Part shown: positions 7,784 to 14,306 of the stretch, in pieces
Position numbering within the stretch: position 1 is the stretch's first letter
Layout of the letters: every line of letters starts with the position of its first letter
Origin: DATFYM01 sp035315065
Lineage (GTDB): Bacteria; Acidobacteriota; Terriglobia; UBA7540
Direction of reading: 5' to 3'
NCBI GenBank assembly: GCA_035315065.1
Contig: DATFYM010000245.1
Location: forward strand, 1 to 15,440
Length of the DNA stretch: 15,440 bases
Made by a program: the position numbers and the translations under genes
Notes under the pieces: model-generated
Seen by the model: only the letters and a program-made list of their open reading frames with translations
Told to the model about the DNA's origin: nothing
The model's database searches: none

Positions 7784-7865
7784 TCTACGCTGTTGAGGTA
7801 CTGCATGAGAAATACAAGTTTGGACGCCATTCGTTGGGCATCACAAACCGGCGGGGAGGTGTGAC

Positions 7866-8699
7866 TTGAAAAATTTGTTGCTAGTGGTCGCGCTGCTCCT
7901 GGCTTGGCCGACCGTGGGGTTGAGTCAAGCCGGGCAAGTGATTCCAAGGGTTGCGCTGTTCGGGGGCTTCACAAGGGTCTTCGACAAGGCCGACCCCAAC
8001 AGCTTTTCCGTCGGCAGCTTCCATTTTGACGGCGGGGAGGCTTCAGCCGAAGTAAGCGTTTCGCGGTGTGTGGGCATCGTCGGCGGTTATGGCTGGCAGA
8101 TGAGTAATCGGGACGGCCAAGTCGTTGCGCCGGCGTCTCTCTTCCCGATCGACGCACACTCGCAAAGCGTTCCGATCGTTGGGAAGTACACGGTGTTTGG
8201 CGGGTTCACGACCGTGCGCAATCGGTTCGACTACGGCTCATCCGGGGTTCCCGGGTTTCCAGCGGTCCCCGGTCCGGTTTTCTACCTCAATGGTTGGGAG
8301 GCTTCCATCGAGCGTAAGTTCGCCCCGCGGATAGGCATCGTCGCTGACGTTAGCCAGCAGTTGGGAACTCGCTCCGGAGGCCAATTGGGCCCGGAGCAGG
8401 AGAACCAAGTTTTCGTGCTGTTCGGGCCGCAGTTCTCGCTGCGCGTGGCTCACTGGCTCATCCCCTTTGCTCACGTCCTTATCGGCCCGAGTTACGGGTT
8501 GGCCGACTATCTGTCTCAAAACACGGCGGGCACGGTGTCTAGCTTCGCTACTGCCATCGGAGGCGGCGTTGACGTCAAAATCTTCGGCCCCGTCTGGCTT
8601 CGAGCAGCTCAGGTGGATTATCTCCACACCTCGAACGATTTCGGCGAAGACCACAGCACGCAGGTGCGGATCTCTGTAGGTATCGCTTTTCGGTTTTGA
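7866..8699 (+). CDS. Outer-membrane beta-barrel protein, 277 residues
   Basis: The start is TTG 7866, set by the strong Shine-Dalgarno GGGGAGGT (7853-7860); no in-frame ATG lies between. A signal peptide spans residues 1-22 (LLLVVALLLAWPTVGLSQA). The mature protein alternates glycine/aromatic-rich strands (VALFGGFTRVF, GKYTVFGGFTTV, FVLFGPQFSLRV, RISVGIAFRF) separated by polar loops. It ends in the C-terminal Phe used as the BAM recognition signal of outer-membrane proteins. It resembles Acidobacteriota porin-like or OmpA-beta-barrel proteins of unknown role. MITE-like copies in opposite orientation flank the gene on both sides. A short hairpin, TGCCT-TTCG-AGGCA (8702-8715), follows the stop codon. 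Confidence 0.78.
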   Translation: MKNLLLVVALLLAWPTVGLSQAGQVIPRVALFGGFTRVFDKADPNSFSVGSFHFDGGEASAEVSVSRCVGIVGGYGWQMSNRDGQVVAPASLFPIDAHSQSVPIVGKYTVFGGFTTVRNRFDYGSSGVPGFPAVPGPVFYLNGWEASIERKFAPRIGIVADVSQQLGTRSGGQLGPEQENQVFVLFGPQFSLRVAHWLIPFAHVLIGPSYGLADYLSQNTAGTVSSFATAIGGGVDVKIFGPVWLRAAQVDYLHTSNDFGEDHSTQVRISVGIAFRF

Positions 8700-8939
8700 G
8701 TTGCCTTTCGAGGCAGCATGCGCCGCAGCATTGGTCTCGCGGTATTCAAGCCGACTGGCTACATGCAGACCTGAGGCCGGATCACCACACCACTGCGAGA
8801 ATCTCCGCTGGCATCGTGCTCCGCCACTAACCAGCAGGCCGATTGGGTTCGTCGGGGGTGGCCAAAAACCCTTCGCGATTGCACCCTGCCGGGAACGTGT
8901 TTTTCGGCCATCTCCGAGTGACGCTCCGGCCTGGCTGAA
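8700..8939. other. Intergenic DNA, no supported gene
   Basis: Between the barrel gene and MITE-like copy 2. A small hairpin, TGCCTTTCGAGGCA, at 8702-8715 might end transcription, though without a T-tract. Open frames on both strands are arginine/proline-rich and carry no ribosome site, so I treat them as chance. Confidence 0.5.
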
Positions 8940-9123
8940 GCGGGTAGCCACGACACGGTTTATGTGTCGTGGGCTTCTCCGTGATCCGCGTCACCGTTCC
9001 GGCAAACGCGCGGCAACCGGTTTCGGTTCGAGGCATGCAGTCCATCACCGTCCGGCACGCCCCATCTTAGCACCCGCCGCTCCCAAGAACCCACGACACA
9101 CAGGGCGTGTCGCGGCTACCCGC
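8940..9123 (-). mobile_element. MITE-like element with hairpin termini, copy 2 (opposite orientation)
   Basis: The reverse complement matches copy 1 at both ends and at an internal block. The right end, CCCACGACACACAGGGCGTG followed by TCGCGGCTACCCGC (9090-9123), corresponds to the left end of copy 1. The left end, GCGGGTAGCCACGACACGGT followed by TTATGTGTCGTGGG (8940-8973), corresponds to the right end of copy 1, including the shared CTACCCGCT border read on the minus strand. The internal match is 9049-9074 against 7619-7645. The rest of the interior differs. No protein is encoded and no target duplication is evident. Confidence 0.6.
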
Positions 9124-9174
9124 ATTATGGGCACGACGATGGACAGTGGGAATTCTTCTGATTAACCGCCTACG

Positions 9175-9966
9175 TCAATTCATCAGAGAGATCTCGTCGC
9201 CCGGACGGATCGTACCCTCGACTAGAACCGCGCCATAAACACCGGCATTGGTTTCGTGGGCGCGAGCCAAGTGCTTCATGATCCCGGCATTCTGCTCTCC
9301 GGTATCCGGATCCAGCGTGATCATCTTGCAGCGTAGGTCGCGGTCCGTTACCGCGATGGTGACTTTAGCGCCGACGCGCAGTGTCCGGCCCACTAACAGA
9401 TCCTCGCCGAAACCCTTCCCGGATTTGAGATTGAGATAGATGTTGGCGCGGAAGCGGCGGTTGTCCAAGCTGGTTCCCAACTCCTCTCCAATTTGCCGAA
9501 TCGTCTGGATCGCAATCAGCGAGACCGGCCGGCAATCCGTCATCGCCCGGTGCGATTGCACCAATGTCAGTTCGTTCTCCTCGCCAATCTCGGCGCGTAG
9601 AAGGTCGATCAGTTTAGGGTCCCCGATCGCCAGCCGGTCCCCCGGCGGCGTGTCCACATCCAGCGCCAGGTCCGCCGCGTCGGCGTAAACGGGAGTGAGT
9701 CCAAGTGCAATCGCTTCCGCCTCGGCAAGGTTGGCGGGCTTTGTCATACGCTCCGGATTTCGGTACAGAGGTTGATACAGCAACATCGTTTCCAGTTTCG
9801 TACTGGTCAGATAGGGGCACCCGCGCGGCGCCGCGGAATTCCGAAGGGCGTAGACCCGGTCCCCATATACCCCAGGGAACCCTACAAAGACCTCCGGCAA
9901 CGCTTCTCCGCGCATGCTCTTAACCGGGTAGCGCCACAAGCTTTCCACCGTGCCGATGAGTTCCAT
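9175..9966 (-). CDS. MOSC domain protein with N-terminal MOSC beta-barrel domain
   Basis: MOSC domains are sulfur-carrier folds found in molybdenum-cofactor sulfurases, mARC and YcbX/YiiM-type proteins. The N-terminal beta-barrel (IGTVESLWRYPVKSMRGE... GVYGDRVYAL) is followed by the MOSC domain (SLDNRRFRANIYLN, LLVGRTLRVGAKVTIAVTDR). The invariant cysteine is present in LRCKMITLDPDTG, about residue 213 from this start. I chose the ATG at 9966 (263 residues) because AGAGGGA lies 8 bases upstream and the conserved domain begins at once. The ATG at 9999 (274 residues, GGAGAG upstream) is an alternative. A longer in-frame ATG at 10125 would overlap the divergent ArsR gene and is unlikely. Substrate unknown; detoxification of N-hydroxylated compounds or sulfur transfer is only a family-level guess. 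Confidence 0.88.
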   Translation of the reverse strand: MELIGTVESLWRYPVKSMRGEALPEVFVGFPGVYGDRVYALRNSAAPRGCPYLTSTKLETMLLYQPLYRNPERMTKPANLAEAEAIALGLTPVYADAADLALDVDTPPGDRLAIGDPKLIDLLRAEIGEENELTLVQSHRAMTDCRPVSLIAIQTIRQIGEELGTSLDNRRFRANIYLNLKSGKGFGEDLLVGRTLRVGAKVTIAVTDRDLRCKMITLDPDTGEQNAGIMKHLARAHETNAGVYGAVLVEGTIRPGDEISLMN

Positions 9967-10066
9967 CCCGCCAGTCCCTCTTTCTGAAAGTTCGACCATT
10001 ATACGCTCTCCGAGGAAGAGCCGCCGACCGCAGACACGGCGGTCAGCGCTACTTGCTTTAAATACC

Positions 10067-10096
10067 TTGACACGTATATGCCCTGTGGAGTATACC
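10067..10096 (+). promoter_or_regulatory. Candidate promoter/operator of the arsR-type operon
   Basis: Consensus -35 TTGACA (10067-10072), an 18-base spacer and TATACC (10091-10096). A short dyad, ATAC-N8-GTAT (10062-10077), overlaps the -35 and could be an autoregulatory site. The predicted start point (about 10103) coincides with the GTG proposed for the regulator, so the mRNA could be leaderless. Confidence 0.45.
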
Positions 10097-10102
10097 AAGA
10101 GA

Positions 10103-10486
10103 GTGGAATCTGTGTTCGAAATCATTGCGGAGCCGAACCGCCGCGCGATATTGAGCCTGCTGGTCTCCTCGCAACAGTCGGTGGGAGAGATCGAGCGTCA
10201 ACTTCGTATGACGCAGCCGACCGTGTCAAAGCACCTGCGAGTGCTGCGCGAGGCCGGTTTCGTGGAATCCAGGGTGGACGCACAGCGCCGCCTCTACCGG
10301 TTGAAGCCAGAACCGCTTCAGGAGGTGGAAGCGTGGCTGGCTCCGTTCCGCCGGTTCTGGTCCGCTCACGTGGATGCTCTCGAACGCCACCTCGACCGCA
10401 TGGACCAGTCAACGCCAACGAAAAGGAAGACCAGGAGAAGACGACGCGGCCCAAACCGCGAACTTGACAAAGGAGAAACGAAATGA
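10103..10486 (+). CDS. ArsR-family winged-helix transcriptional regulator
   Basis: A compact repressor of about 127 residues. The winged HTH is VFEIIAEPNRRAILSLL, then SVGEIERQLRMTQPTVSKHL (recognition helix QPTVSKHLRVLREAG), then the wing ESRVDAQRRLYRL. It contains no cysteines, so it lacks the metal-thiolate site of true ArsR/SmtB sensors. It belongs with the metal-independent ArsR subgroup usually placed before AHSA1/SRPBCC and VOC genes. The C-terminal tail is very basic (KRKTRRRRRGPNR). The start is GTG 10103, or GTG 10112 with GAGAG 8 bases upstream. The frame is open further upstream to 9950, but that part overlaps the MOSC promoter and start and is not protein-like. The stop overlaps the VOC start (ATGA). 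Confidence 0.87.
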   Translation: MESVFEIIAEPNRRAILSLLVSSQQSVGEIERQLRMTQPTVSKHLRVLREAGFVESRVDAQRRLYRLKPEPLQEVEAWLAPFRRFWSAHVDALERHLDRMDQSTPTKRKTRRRRRGPNRELDKGETK

Positions 10487-10881
10487 AAATAAAAGTGACC
10501 AGCCTATACGTGGACGACCAGGACAAGGCCCTGCGCTTCTATACGGAGGTACTGGGCTTTGCCAAGAAGACCGATTTCAGTCAGGGCCCCTATCGCTGGC
10601 TGACCGTGGCCTCGCCCGAGGAGCCGGACGGCACTGAGCTGCAACTGGCGCTGAACAACAACCCCGCGGCCAAAGCGTATCAGCAGGCGATCTTTCAACA
10701 GGGCCAGCCCGCGGCCATGTTCTTCACCGACGACGTCAAGTGCGACTACGAGCGGATCAAGGCCCGCGGCGCCGAGTTCACAATGGCGCCTACCGACGTG
10801 ACCGGCTCGACCATTGCGATGCTGAACGATACCTGCGGCAACCTCGTTCAGCTCACCCAACTGGCACGCTATTCACGGTAA
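10483..10881 (+). CDS. VOC (glyoxalase/bleomycin-resistance fold) protein, 132 residues
   Basis: The ATG at 10483 has AGGAG 7 bases upstream and overlaps the ArsR stop by ATGA. The two beta-alpha-beta-beta-beta modules of the VOC fold are evident: KVTSLYVDDQDKALRFYTEV with TELQLAL, and AAMFFTDDVKCDYERIKARG with MLNDTCGNLVQLTQ. Of the glyoxalase I metal ligands only the first-module Glu (E52 in TELQL) is recognisable. The expected His positions and the final Glu (Q in NLVQL) are missing. It may therefore be a binding or resistance protein rather than a canonical metal-dependent lyase (inference). AHSA1 and VOC genes often follow such ArsR genes. Confidence 0.9.
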   Translation: MKIKVTSLYVDDQDKALRFYTEVLGFAKKTDFSQGPYRWLTVASPEEPDGTELQLALNNNPAAKAYQQAIFQQGQPAAMFFTDDVKCDYERIKARGAEFTMAPTDVTGSTIAMLNDTCGNLVQLTQLARYSR

Positions 10882-10891
10882 GGAGAAGAAG

Positions 10892-12169
10892 ATGGCCGAT
10901 CGCGAGCAATACGCACCGGGTCCGGCCAGGGGGGCGCAGGTACGAAAGGACGGCGAGAAGTGGACGCTCATTCTCGTGAGAGAACTGCGCCACTCGCCGG
11001 AAAAAGTCTGGCAGGCGCTTACCGACCCGGCGCATCTGCGCGAGTGGGCTCCCTTTGAAGCCGATGGGAGCCTGGGTACGGTTGGAACCACGGTGAAGCT
11101 CTCGTTGGTCGGGACGCCGACGCCGAAGGTCTCCGAGACCACCGTGAAGCGGGCCGAGGCGCCGAGCCTGCTCGAGTACAACTGGGGTGGCAGCGACCTC
11201 CGGTGGGAGCTCGAGCCGCTCGGCAGCGGCACGCGCCTCACGCTCTGGCACAATATCGATCGCCGCTTCATCTCCATGGGTGCTGCCGGGTGGCACATTT
11301 GTTTCGATGTTATGGATCGCCTTCTCAGCGGAACTCCCATCGGCCGCATCGTTGCTGGTGAGGCGATGAAGTTCGATTGGCCTCGGCTCAACTCTGAGTA
11401 CGCCAAGCAGTTCGGCATTGAAACGCCAACTGTCCGTCTTCGCAAACAGGCTCAGGAGTATGAGGAGGCCAGGGAAATCCAGCAGGCGCTCATGCCCAAG
11501 GAAATTCCGCAGATGCCCGGTCTGGAGATTTCGGGCAGTTGGCGGCCGGCGCGCATCGTCGGAGGCGACTATTTTGATGTCTTCAAATTCGGCGCCAGCC
11601 GGCTGGGGCTCTGCATCGCCGACGTGTCCGGCAAGGGAATGCCAGCCGCTCTGCTGATGTCCAACCTCCAGGCAGTCGTCAAGGCGCTGGCGGCCGAGAA
11701 CACGTCGCCCAAGGAACTGGTGGAGAAGGTCAACCGCATGATGTCGCGTAACACCACGGAGGCCAAGTTCATCAGCCTGTTTTATGGCCTGCTGGATGTC
11801 GACCTCAAAACCCTGCAGTACGCCAACGCCGGACACAACGCACCCGTTCTGACCCGGGAAGACGGGGTTCAGGTACGCCTGGTGCAAGGCGGCCTGATCG
11901 TGGGCGCTTTCCCGGAGAGTGTTTACGATCAGGGCGAGATCGACCTGCGGCCCGGAGACCGCCTGGTGATGTTTACCGATGGCTTGAGCGAGGTGGTGGA
12001 CGGAAACGGCGAGGAGTTTGGCGAAGAGCGCTTGGCCGAGGCCGCGCGCTCGAACCGTCAACTGTCGGCGGAGGCGCTTCACCGTTGCTTGCTGGACCGC
12101 GTCACCGGTTTCTGCGGCGGCGAGTTTGAGGACGACGCCACGGTCCTGGTCGTGGCTGTTTCCTTGTAG
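10892..12169 (+). CDS. AHSA1/SRPBCC ligand-binding domain fused to SpoIIE/RsbU-type PP2C phosphatase, 425 residues
   Basis: The ATG at 10892 follows AAGGAG with a 6-base spacer, ten bases after the VOC stop. Residues 24-175 form a complete AHSA1/SRPBCC domain (RELRHSPEKVWQALTDPAHL, GSGTRLTLWH, AAGWHICFDVMDRLL, ending LNSEYAKQFG). Residues 183-205 are the helical linker typical of RsbU-like proteins (EYEEAREIQQALMP). Residues 210-425 form a PP2C/SpoIIE phosphatase with metal-ligand motifs GGDYFD (224-229), IADVSGKG (242-248), NAGHN (312-316), FTDGLSE (361-367) and EDDATVL (413-419). Both modules are full-length in one frame. The usual partner would be a phosphorylated STAS anti-sigma antagonist; none is in the window. 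The AHSA1 part may sense a ligand and gate the phosphatase (inference). Confidence 0.92.
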   Translation: MADREQYAPGPARGAQVRKDGEKWTLILVRELRHSPEKVWQALTDPAHLREWAPFEADGSLGTVGTTVKLSLVGTPTPKVSETTVKRAEAPSLLEYNWGGSDLRWELEPLGSGTRLTLWHNIDRRFISMGAAGWHICFDVMDRLLSGTPIGRIVAGEAMKFDWPRLNSEYAKQFGIETPTVRLRKQAQEYEEAREIQQALMPKEIPQMPGLEISGSWRPARIVGGDYFDVFKFGASRLGLCIADVSGKGMPAALLMSNLQAVVKALAAENTSPKELVEKVNRMMSRNTTEAKFISLFYGLLDVDLKTLQYANAGHNAPVLTREDGVQVRLVQGGLIVGAFPESVYDQGEIDLRPGDRLVMFTDGLSEVVDGNGEEFGEERLAEAARSNRQLSAEALHRCLLDRVTGFCGGEFEDDATVLVVAVSL

Positions 12170-12211
12170 GTGTGCCGATCGTCCTCGGGCTCGTCTTTAG
12201 AGGAGGTCCCA

Positions 12212-12430
12212 TTGAACTGGAACAAATGGGTTCGGCAGACCCACCGCTGGCTGTCCATTGCCTTTACGGTGGCCGTCATCGTCAACATCGTCGCCGTAGT
12301 ACAGGGAAAGTATACCTCTAGAGTGGGCCTCTTGGCGGTATTCCCGCTCGCCTTGCTCCTGTTCAGCGGTCTGTACTTGTTCGTGCTGCCGTATGCCACC
12401 AAGTGGGGCAGCGGGCGACGCACCGACTGA
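12212..12430 (+). CDS. Small two-helix membrane protein, 72 residues, PepSY-associated-TM-like
   Basis: The start is TTG 12212, chosen because AGGAGG (12201-12206) lies 5 bases upstream; the frame before it is not protein-like. Helix 1 is WLSIAFTVAVIVNIVAVV and helix 2 is GLLAVFPLALLLFSGLYLFVL. The N-terminal WVRQTHRWLS and the LYLFVLPY end recall PepSY-associated TM proteins, but assignment is by pattern only. It begins 42 bases after the phosphatase stop and is probably the last gene of that operon, perhaps a membrane partner (inference). Confidence 0.65.
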   Translation: MNWNKWVRQTHRWLSIAFTVAVIVNIVAVVQGKYTSRVGLLAVFPLALLLFSGLYLFVLPYATKWGSGRRTD

Positions 12431-12693
12431 ACGGGCGGCCGGTCGCACGACGATGGCCCGGAGGCGTGGGGCCCGGAGGCGTGGGGTTGAGCGGCGGCCA
12501 CCGGCGCGCTCTGGGGGCTCTCGTACTTCTTCTGGCGCCGCCTGCAGGCCACGCTGGCGAGAGCCTGACCGCGCACCGCCGGAGGGAATCATTCAGAAAG
12601 ACCGGCCGCGGCGCTCGGCGTCCGGCCGAAATCGCAGCCATCGCTGACATCCACCACCGTTGGTGCCGTTCCTTCGCCCCCACATGATGTGTC
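12431..12693. other. GC-rich intergenic DNA with a 15-bp tandem repeat
   Basis: Two perfect copies of GCCCGGAGGCGTGGG lie at 12456-12470 and 12471-12485. A short frame after a stop reads ATGALWGLSYFFWRRLQATLARA, which looks like the end of a membrane helix. It has no start codon or ribosome site, so it may be a gene remnant. No complete gene is supported. Confidence 0.45.
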
Positions 12694-13044
12694 TCAGAGA
12701 GGCAGAAAGCGAATTTGGTTGACCCATTCTTCGGCTTCGGAAGCAAGCCAGATCAATAACAGTTGGTCGATAGCCGTGCTCAGGGGCAACTTTTGCGGGA
12801 TCAAGAAGACGCCCGGGCTGGCTTGCCGGGTGATGAAGTGCCGGAAATGTCGCGGCAATGTTCTGACATCATGTGACACCAGGGTGCGGTTTTGTTCCGC
12901 GGCGATCTGGAGCACGGTGGGATCGTCTTTTCCCCGCGCACGGGCCTCATACGCCTGCACAAAACTTACCGACGGCTCACGCCGTCGAAGGCCAAGGACA
13001 ATGGCGCGTCGCAGATTTTCATCTGCCAGGAATTTGATTTTCAT
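12694..13044 (-). CDS. DUF5615 PIN-like toxin (VapC45-like), 116 residues
   Basis: A PIN-like ribonuclease-fold toxin of a type II toxin-antitoxin pair. The start ATG at 13044 overlaps the antitoxin stop by ATGA. The frame continues upstream but only as antitoxin shadow. The signature KFLADENLRRAIVLGLRRR carries acidic D8 and E9. D40 and D41 follow, then the strand-turn LVSHDV with D59, matching the acidic metal-binding cluster of DUF5615/VapC45 proteins. Length is typical for the family. The partner is the DUF433 protein encoded immediately upstream. The RNA target is unknown. Confidence 0.85.
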   Translation of the reverse strand: MKIKFLADENLRRAIVLGLRRREPSVSFVQAYEARARGKDDPTVLQIAAEQNRTLVSHDVRTLPRHFRHFITRQASPGVFLIPQKLPLSTAIDQLLLIWLASEAEEWVNQIRFLPL

Positions 13045-13355
13045 GCGCGGGAAGTGAGCTCTCGGCGAGCGCGTTCCAGCCGTTCCCGCAGAGGAGCGGG
13101 AAGGGGAGACTGATTCTTGCGGGCCTCTTCCCAAAGTCCTTCGGACTCGGTGAGGTAGGCGTCGATCTTAGCCCGATCGGCAAGGTAGAAGGTGATGGCT
13201 CCATACACTTGCTCGAGCGACAAAGTCGGAAATTCATCGACGATGGTCTCTGGCGAGGCTCCATCTAGGAAGAGAAAAATGATCGATTCCAGGGATACCC
13301 GCGAACCCATGACGTAGTACCCACCGTCTCGATTCTCAACATATTCCCTTGCCAT
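13041..13355 (-). CDS. DUF433 antitoxin (VapB45-like), 104 residues
   Basis: The ATG at 13355 lies just after a purine-rich Shine-Dalgarno (GGGAGAGGG). The DUF433 body is recognisable: YVENRDGGYYVMGSRVSLES, the helix ASPETIVDEFPTLSLEQVYG (winged HTH, DNA-binding) and AITFYLADRAKIDAYL. The charged C-terminal tail (EGLWEEARKN... RERLERARREL) probably wraps the toxin. It overlaps the DUF5615 gene by ATGA. The VapBC45 pair of Mycobacterium tuberculosis has the same domain combination, recalled from family knowledge. An operator-like dyad lies 20-40 bases upstream (13376-13392). Confidence 0.87.
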   Translation of the reverse strand: MAREYVENRDGGYYVMGSRVSLESIIFLFLDGASPETIVDEFPTLSLEQVYGAITFYLADRAKIDAYLTESEGLWEEARKNQSPLPAPLRERLERARRELTSRA

Positions 13356-13375
13356 GTACCCTCTCCCTTCTTGAC

Positions 13376-13392
13376 GCATGATGATAGCATGC
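13376..13392 (-). promoter_or_regulatory. Putative operator/-10 of the DUF433-DUF5615 pair
   Basis: A perfect inverted repeat GCATG-N7-CATGC. On the minus strand its spacer contains TATCAT, a plausible -10 about 26 bases before the antitoxin start. Overlap of a dyad with the -10 is the arrangement expected for antitoxin autorepression. No convincing -35 was found at 17 bases. Confidence 0.4.
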
Positions 13393-13473
13393 TGCCAGCC
13401 GACCGAACCAATTGTCTTTCTCCTGGCCGGTTGGCGCCCAGTGAAAGTGTGCGTCACGGCCGATCGCAGAGCT

Positions 13474-13629
13474 TTACTCTGCGCCAGCCGGCGTTCGCAG
13501 CGGCGATTCGGGAAGACCACTCCACTGTGGTTGTCCCATTTTGTGCGGGATGCTGAGCTTCGCGAATTCGGCGTATTGGGTGTCGGAAAGCCGCAGCGTG
13601 GCTTCCTCCTCGTGTGAGACGACCTGCAA
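13474..13629 (-). other. Protein-like remnant frame between mazF and the DUF433 gene
   Basis: In the same frame as MazF and after its TAA stop, the minus strand reads ENDNGDAILLQVVSHEEEAT, then LRLSDTQYAEFAKLSIPHKM, and so on to a TAA at 13474-13476. The only start available is TTG 13627-13629, without a good ribosome site. The residue pattern is more protein-like than the ATG-initiated frame over the same DNA, which is rich in Arg, Ser and Pro. It may be the relic of a gene displaced by the neighbouring toxin-antitoxin modules, or chance. Confidence 0.25.
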
Positions 13630-13662
13630 AAGAATCGCATCGCCATTATCATTCTCCCGTTC

Positions 13663-13998
13663 TTATGCCGCCCTTATATGTCCAGAGCGATTCTTAATGC
13701 GTGTCGACAGGCGCGAGAGCTTCTCGGGGGAGAGGCTACCGACGAAGTCGGTAAGCCGACTCTTGGGGATGCTGACCAGGCCGTCGCAGCCAATCCAGCT
13801 CGGATGTTTCAATCCATCTTGCGGCCCTACGGAGACCTCCGTTTCGAGTCCGTGACCACGGGTGAACACCGGAGCGCAGACGACCGTGGGGAAACGGGAA
13901 TCGACGAGGGTCTGGCGGCTGACCACGGTCATCACCCGTTGTTTCCTGGGGTCTCCGCCTCCGGGATGGCGCAGCCGATACAGATCTCCGCGCTTCAT
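13663..13998 (-). CDS. MazF/PemK-family mRNA interferase toxin, 111 residues
   Basis: A sequence-specific endoribonuclease toxin. The N-terminus MKRGDLYRLRHPGGGDPRKQ, then RVMTVVS, is the standard MazF opening with R21 and S27 in the positions of the catalytic Arg and Ser/Thr. The core strands TVVCAPVFTRG, TEVSVGPQDGL and the helix-leading LVSIPKSRLTDFVGSLS fit the family. The start ATG at 13998 overlaps the antitoxin stop by ATGA (13995-13998). Length is normal and nothing appears truncated. Its cleavage site cannot be read from the sequence. Confidence 0.92.
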   Translation of the reverse strand: MKRGDLYRLRHPGGGDPRKQRVMTVVSRQTLVDSRFPTVVCAPVFTRGHGLETEVSVGPQDGLKHPSWIGCDGLVSIPKSRLTDFVGSLSPEKLSRLSTRIKNRSGHIRAA

Positions 13999-14237
13999 CG
14001 CTCCTCCCAGAGGTGGTCGAGCGACTGGTAGGCGAGCACATCTTGCATCTCGGCGTTCAGCTCGTCGGCAAAGCGGTTGATTTTCTCCGCGTCGCGAGCG
14101 TTGGCCTCGGCGCGTTCGCGGTAGGAGAGATACCCGCGCAGCACATCGTCAACCACCGCCGACCGAGAACGCTTTTTTCCCGCCACGCGGTCGATGCCTC
14201 GAACGACTTCGCGGGATAGGGTGAGTGAGATTTTCAT
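13995..14237 (-). CDS. Ribbon-helix-helix antitoxin of MazF, 80 residues
   Basis: The N-terminal RHH fold is MKISLTLSREVVRGIDRVAG, then RSRSAVVDDVLRGYL, with strand KISLTLS contacting DNA. The acidic C-terminal half (ERAEANARDAEKINRFADEL, then NAEMQDVLAYQSL) is the usual toxin-neutralising tail. The ATG at 14237 has no good Shine-Dalgarno. A palindrome CGTTT-AG-AAACG lies 7-18 bases upstream (14244-14255) and may be its operator. It is translationally coupled to the toxin by ATGA. Confidence 0.87.
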   Translation of the reverse strand: MKISLTLSREVVRGIDRVAGKKRSRSAVVDDVLRGYLSYRERAEANARDAEKINRFADELNAEMQDVLAYQSLDHLWEER

Positions 14238-14243
14238 TATTGC

Positions 14244-14255
14244 CGTTTAGAAACG
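14244..14255. promoter_or_regulatory. Palindrome upstream of the RHH antitoxin, candidate operator
   Basis: CGTTTAGAAACG has perfect 5-base arms and a 2-base centre and sits 7 bases before the antitoxin start codon. Autoregulation through such a site is typical of RHH antitoxins; the assignment is positional inference. Confidence 0.35.
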
Positions 14256-14306
14256 ATGGCGGGCGGTAGCAACATTGGGGCCGCAAGGGCCGCATGGATG
14301 AGCACG

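Noticed and set aside
7805..7864. 19-codon ATG frame ending just before the barrel gene at 7866, a possible leader peptide
   Set aside because: It has no good ribosome site of its own and no attenuator-like structure; the overlap of its TGA region with the TTG start may be chance.
8238..8951. 237-codon minus-strand frame opposite the second barrel gene
   Set aside because: Its antisense position and the strong signal peptide and C-terminal Phe of the plus-strand gene make the plus strand the real one.
7571..9123. CCACGACAC repeats as a CRISPR array
   Set aside because: There are only four copies, in alternating orientation, irregularly spaced and each a hairpin; they fit REP/MITE termini.
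9967..10125. Longer start (10125) for the MOSC protein
   Set aside because: It would overlap the divergent regulator's promoter and first codons, and the extra residues are not conserved-looking; starts at 9966 or 9999 have ribosome sites.
10483..10881. Calling the VOC gene glyoxalase I (gloA)
   Set aside because: Most metal-ligand positions are not the expected His/Glu, so only the fold family is supported.
10853..12082. 409-codon minus-strand frame opposite the AHSA1-PP2C gene
   Set aside because: The plus-strand product carries all domain motifs; the minus frame shows none and is a codon-bias shadow.
12393..12687. Frames of 84-94 codons after the small membrane protein
   Set aside because: They are Arg/Gly/Pro-rich across a 15-bp tandem repeat, have no ribosome site and no recognisable domain.
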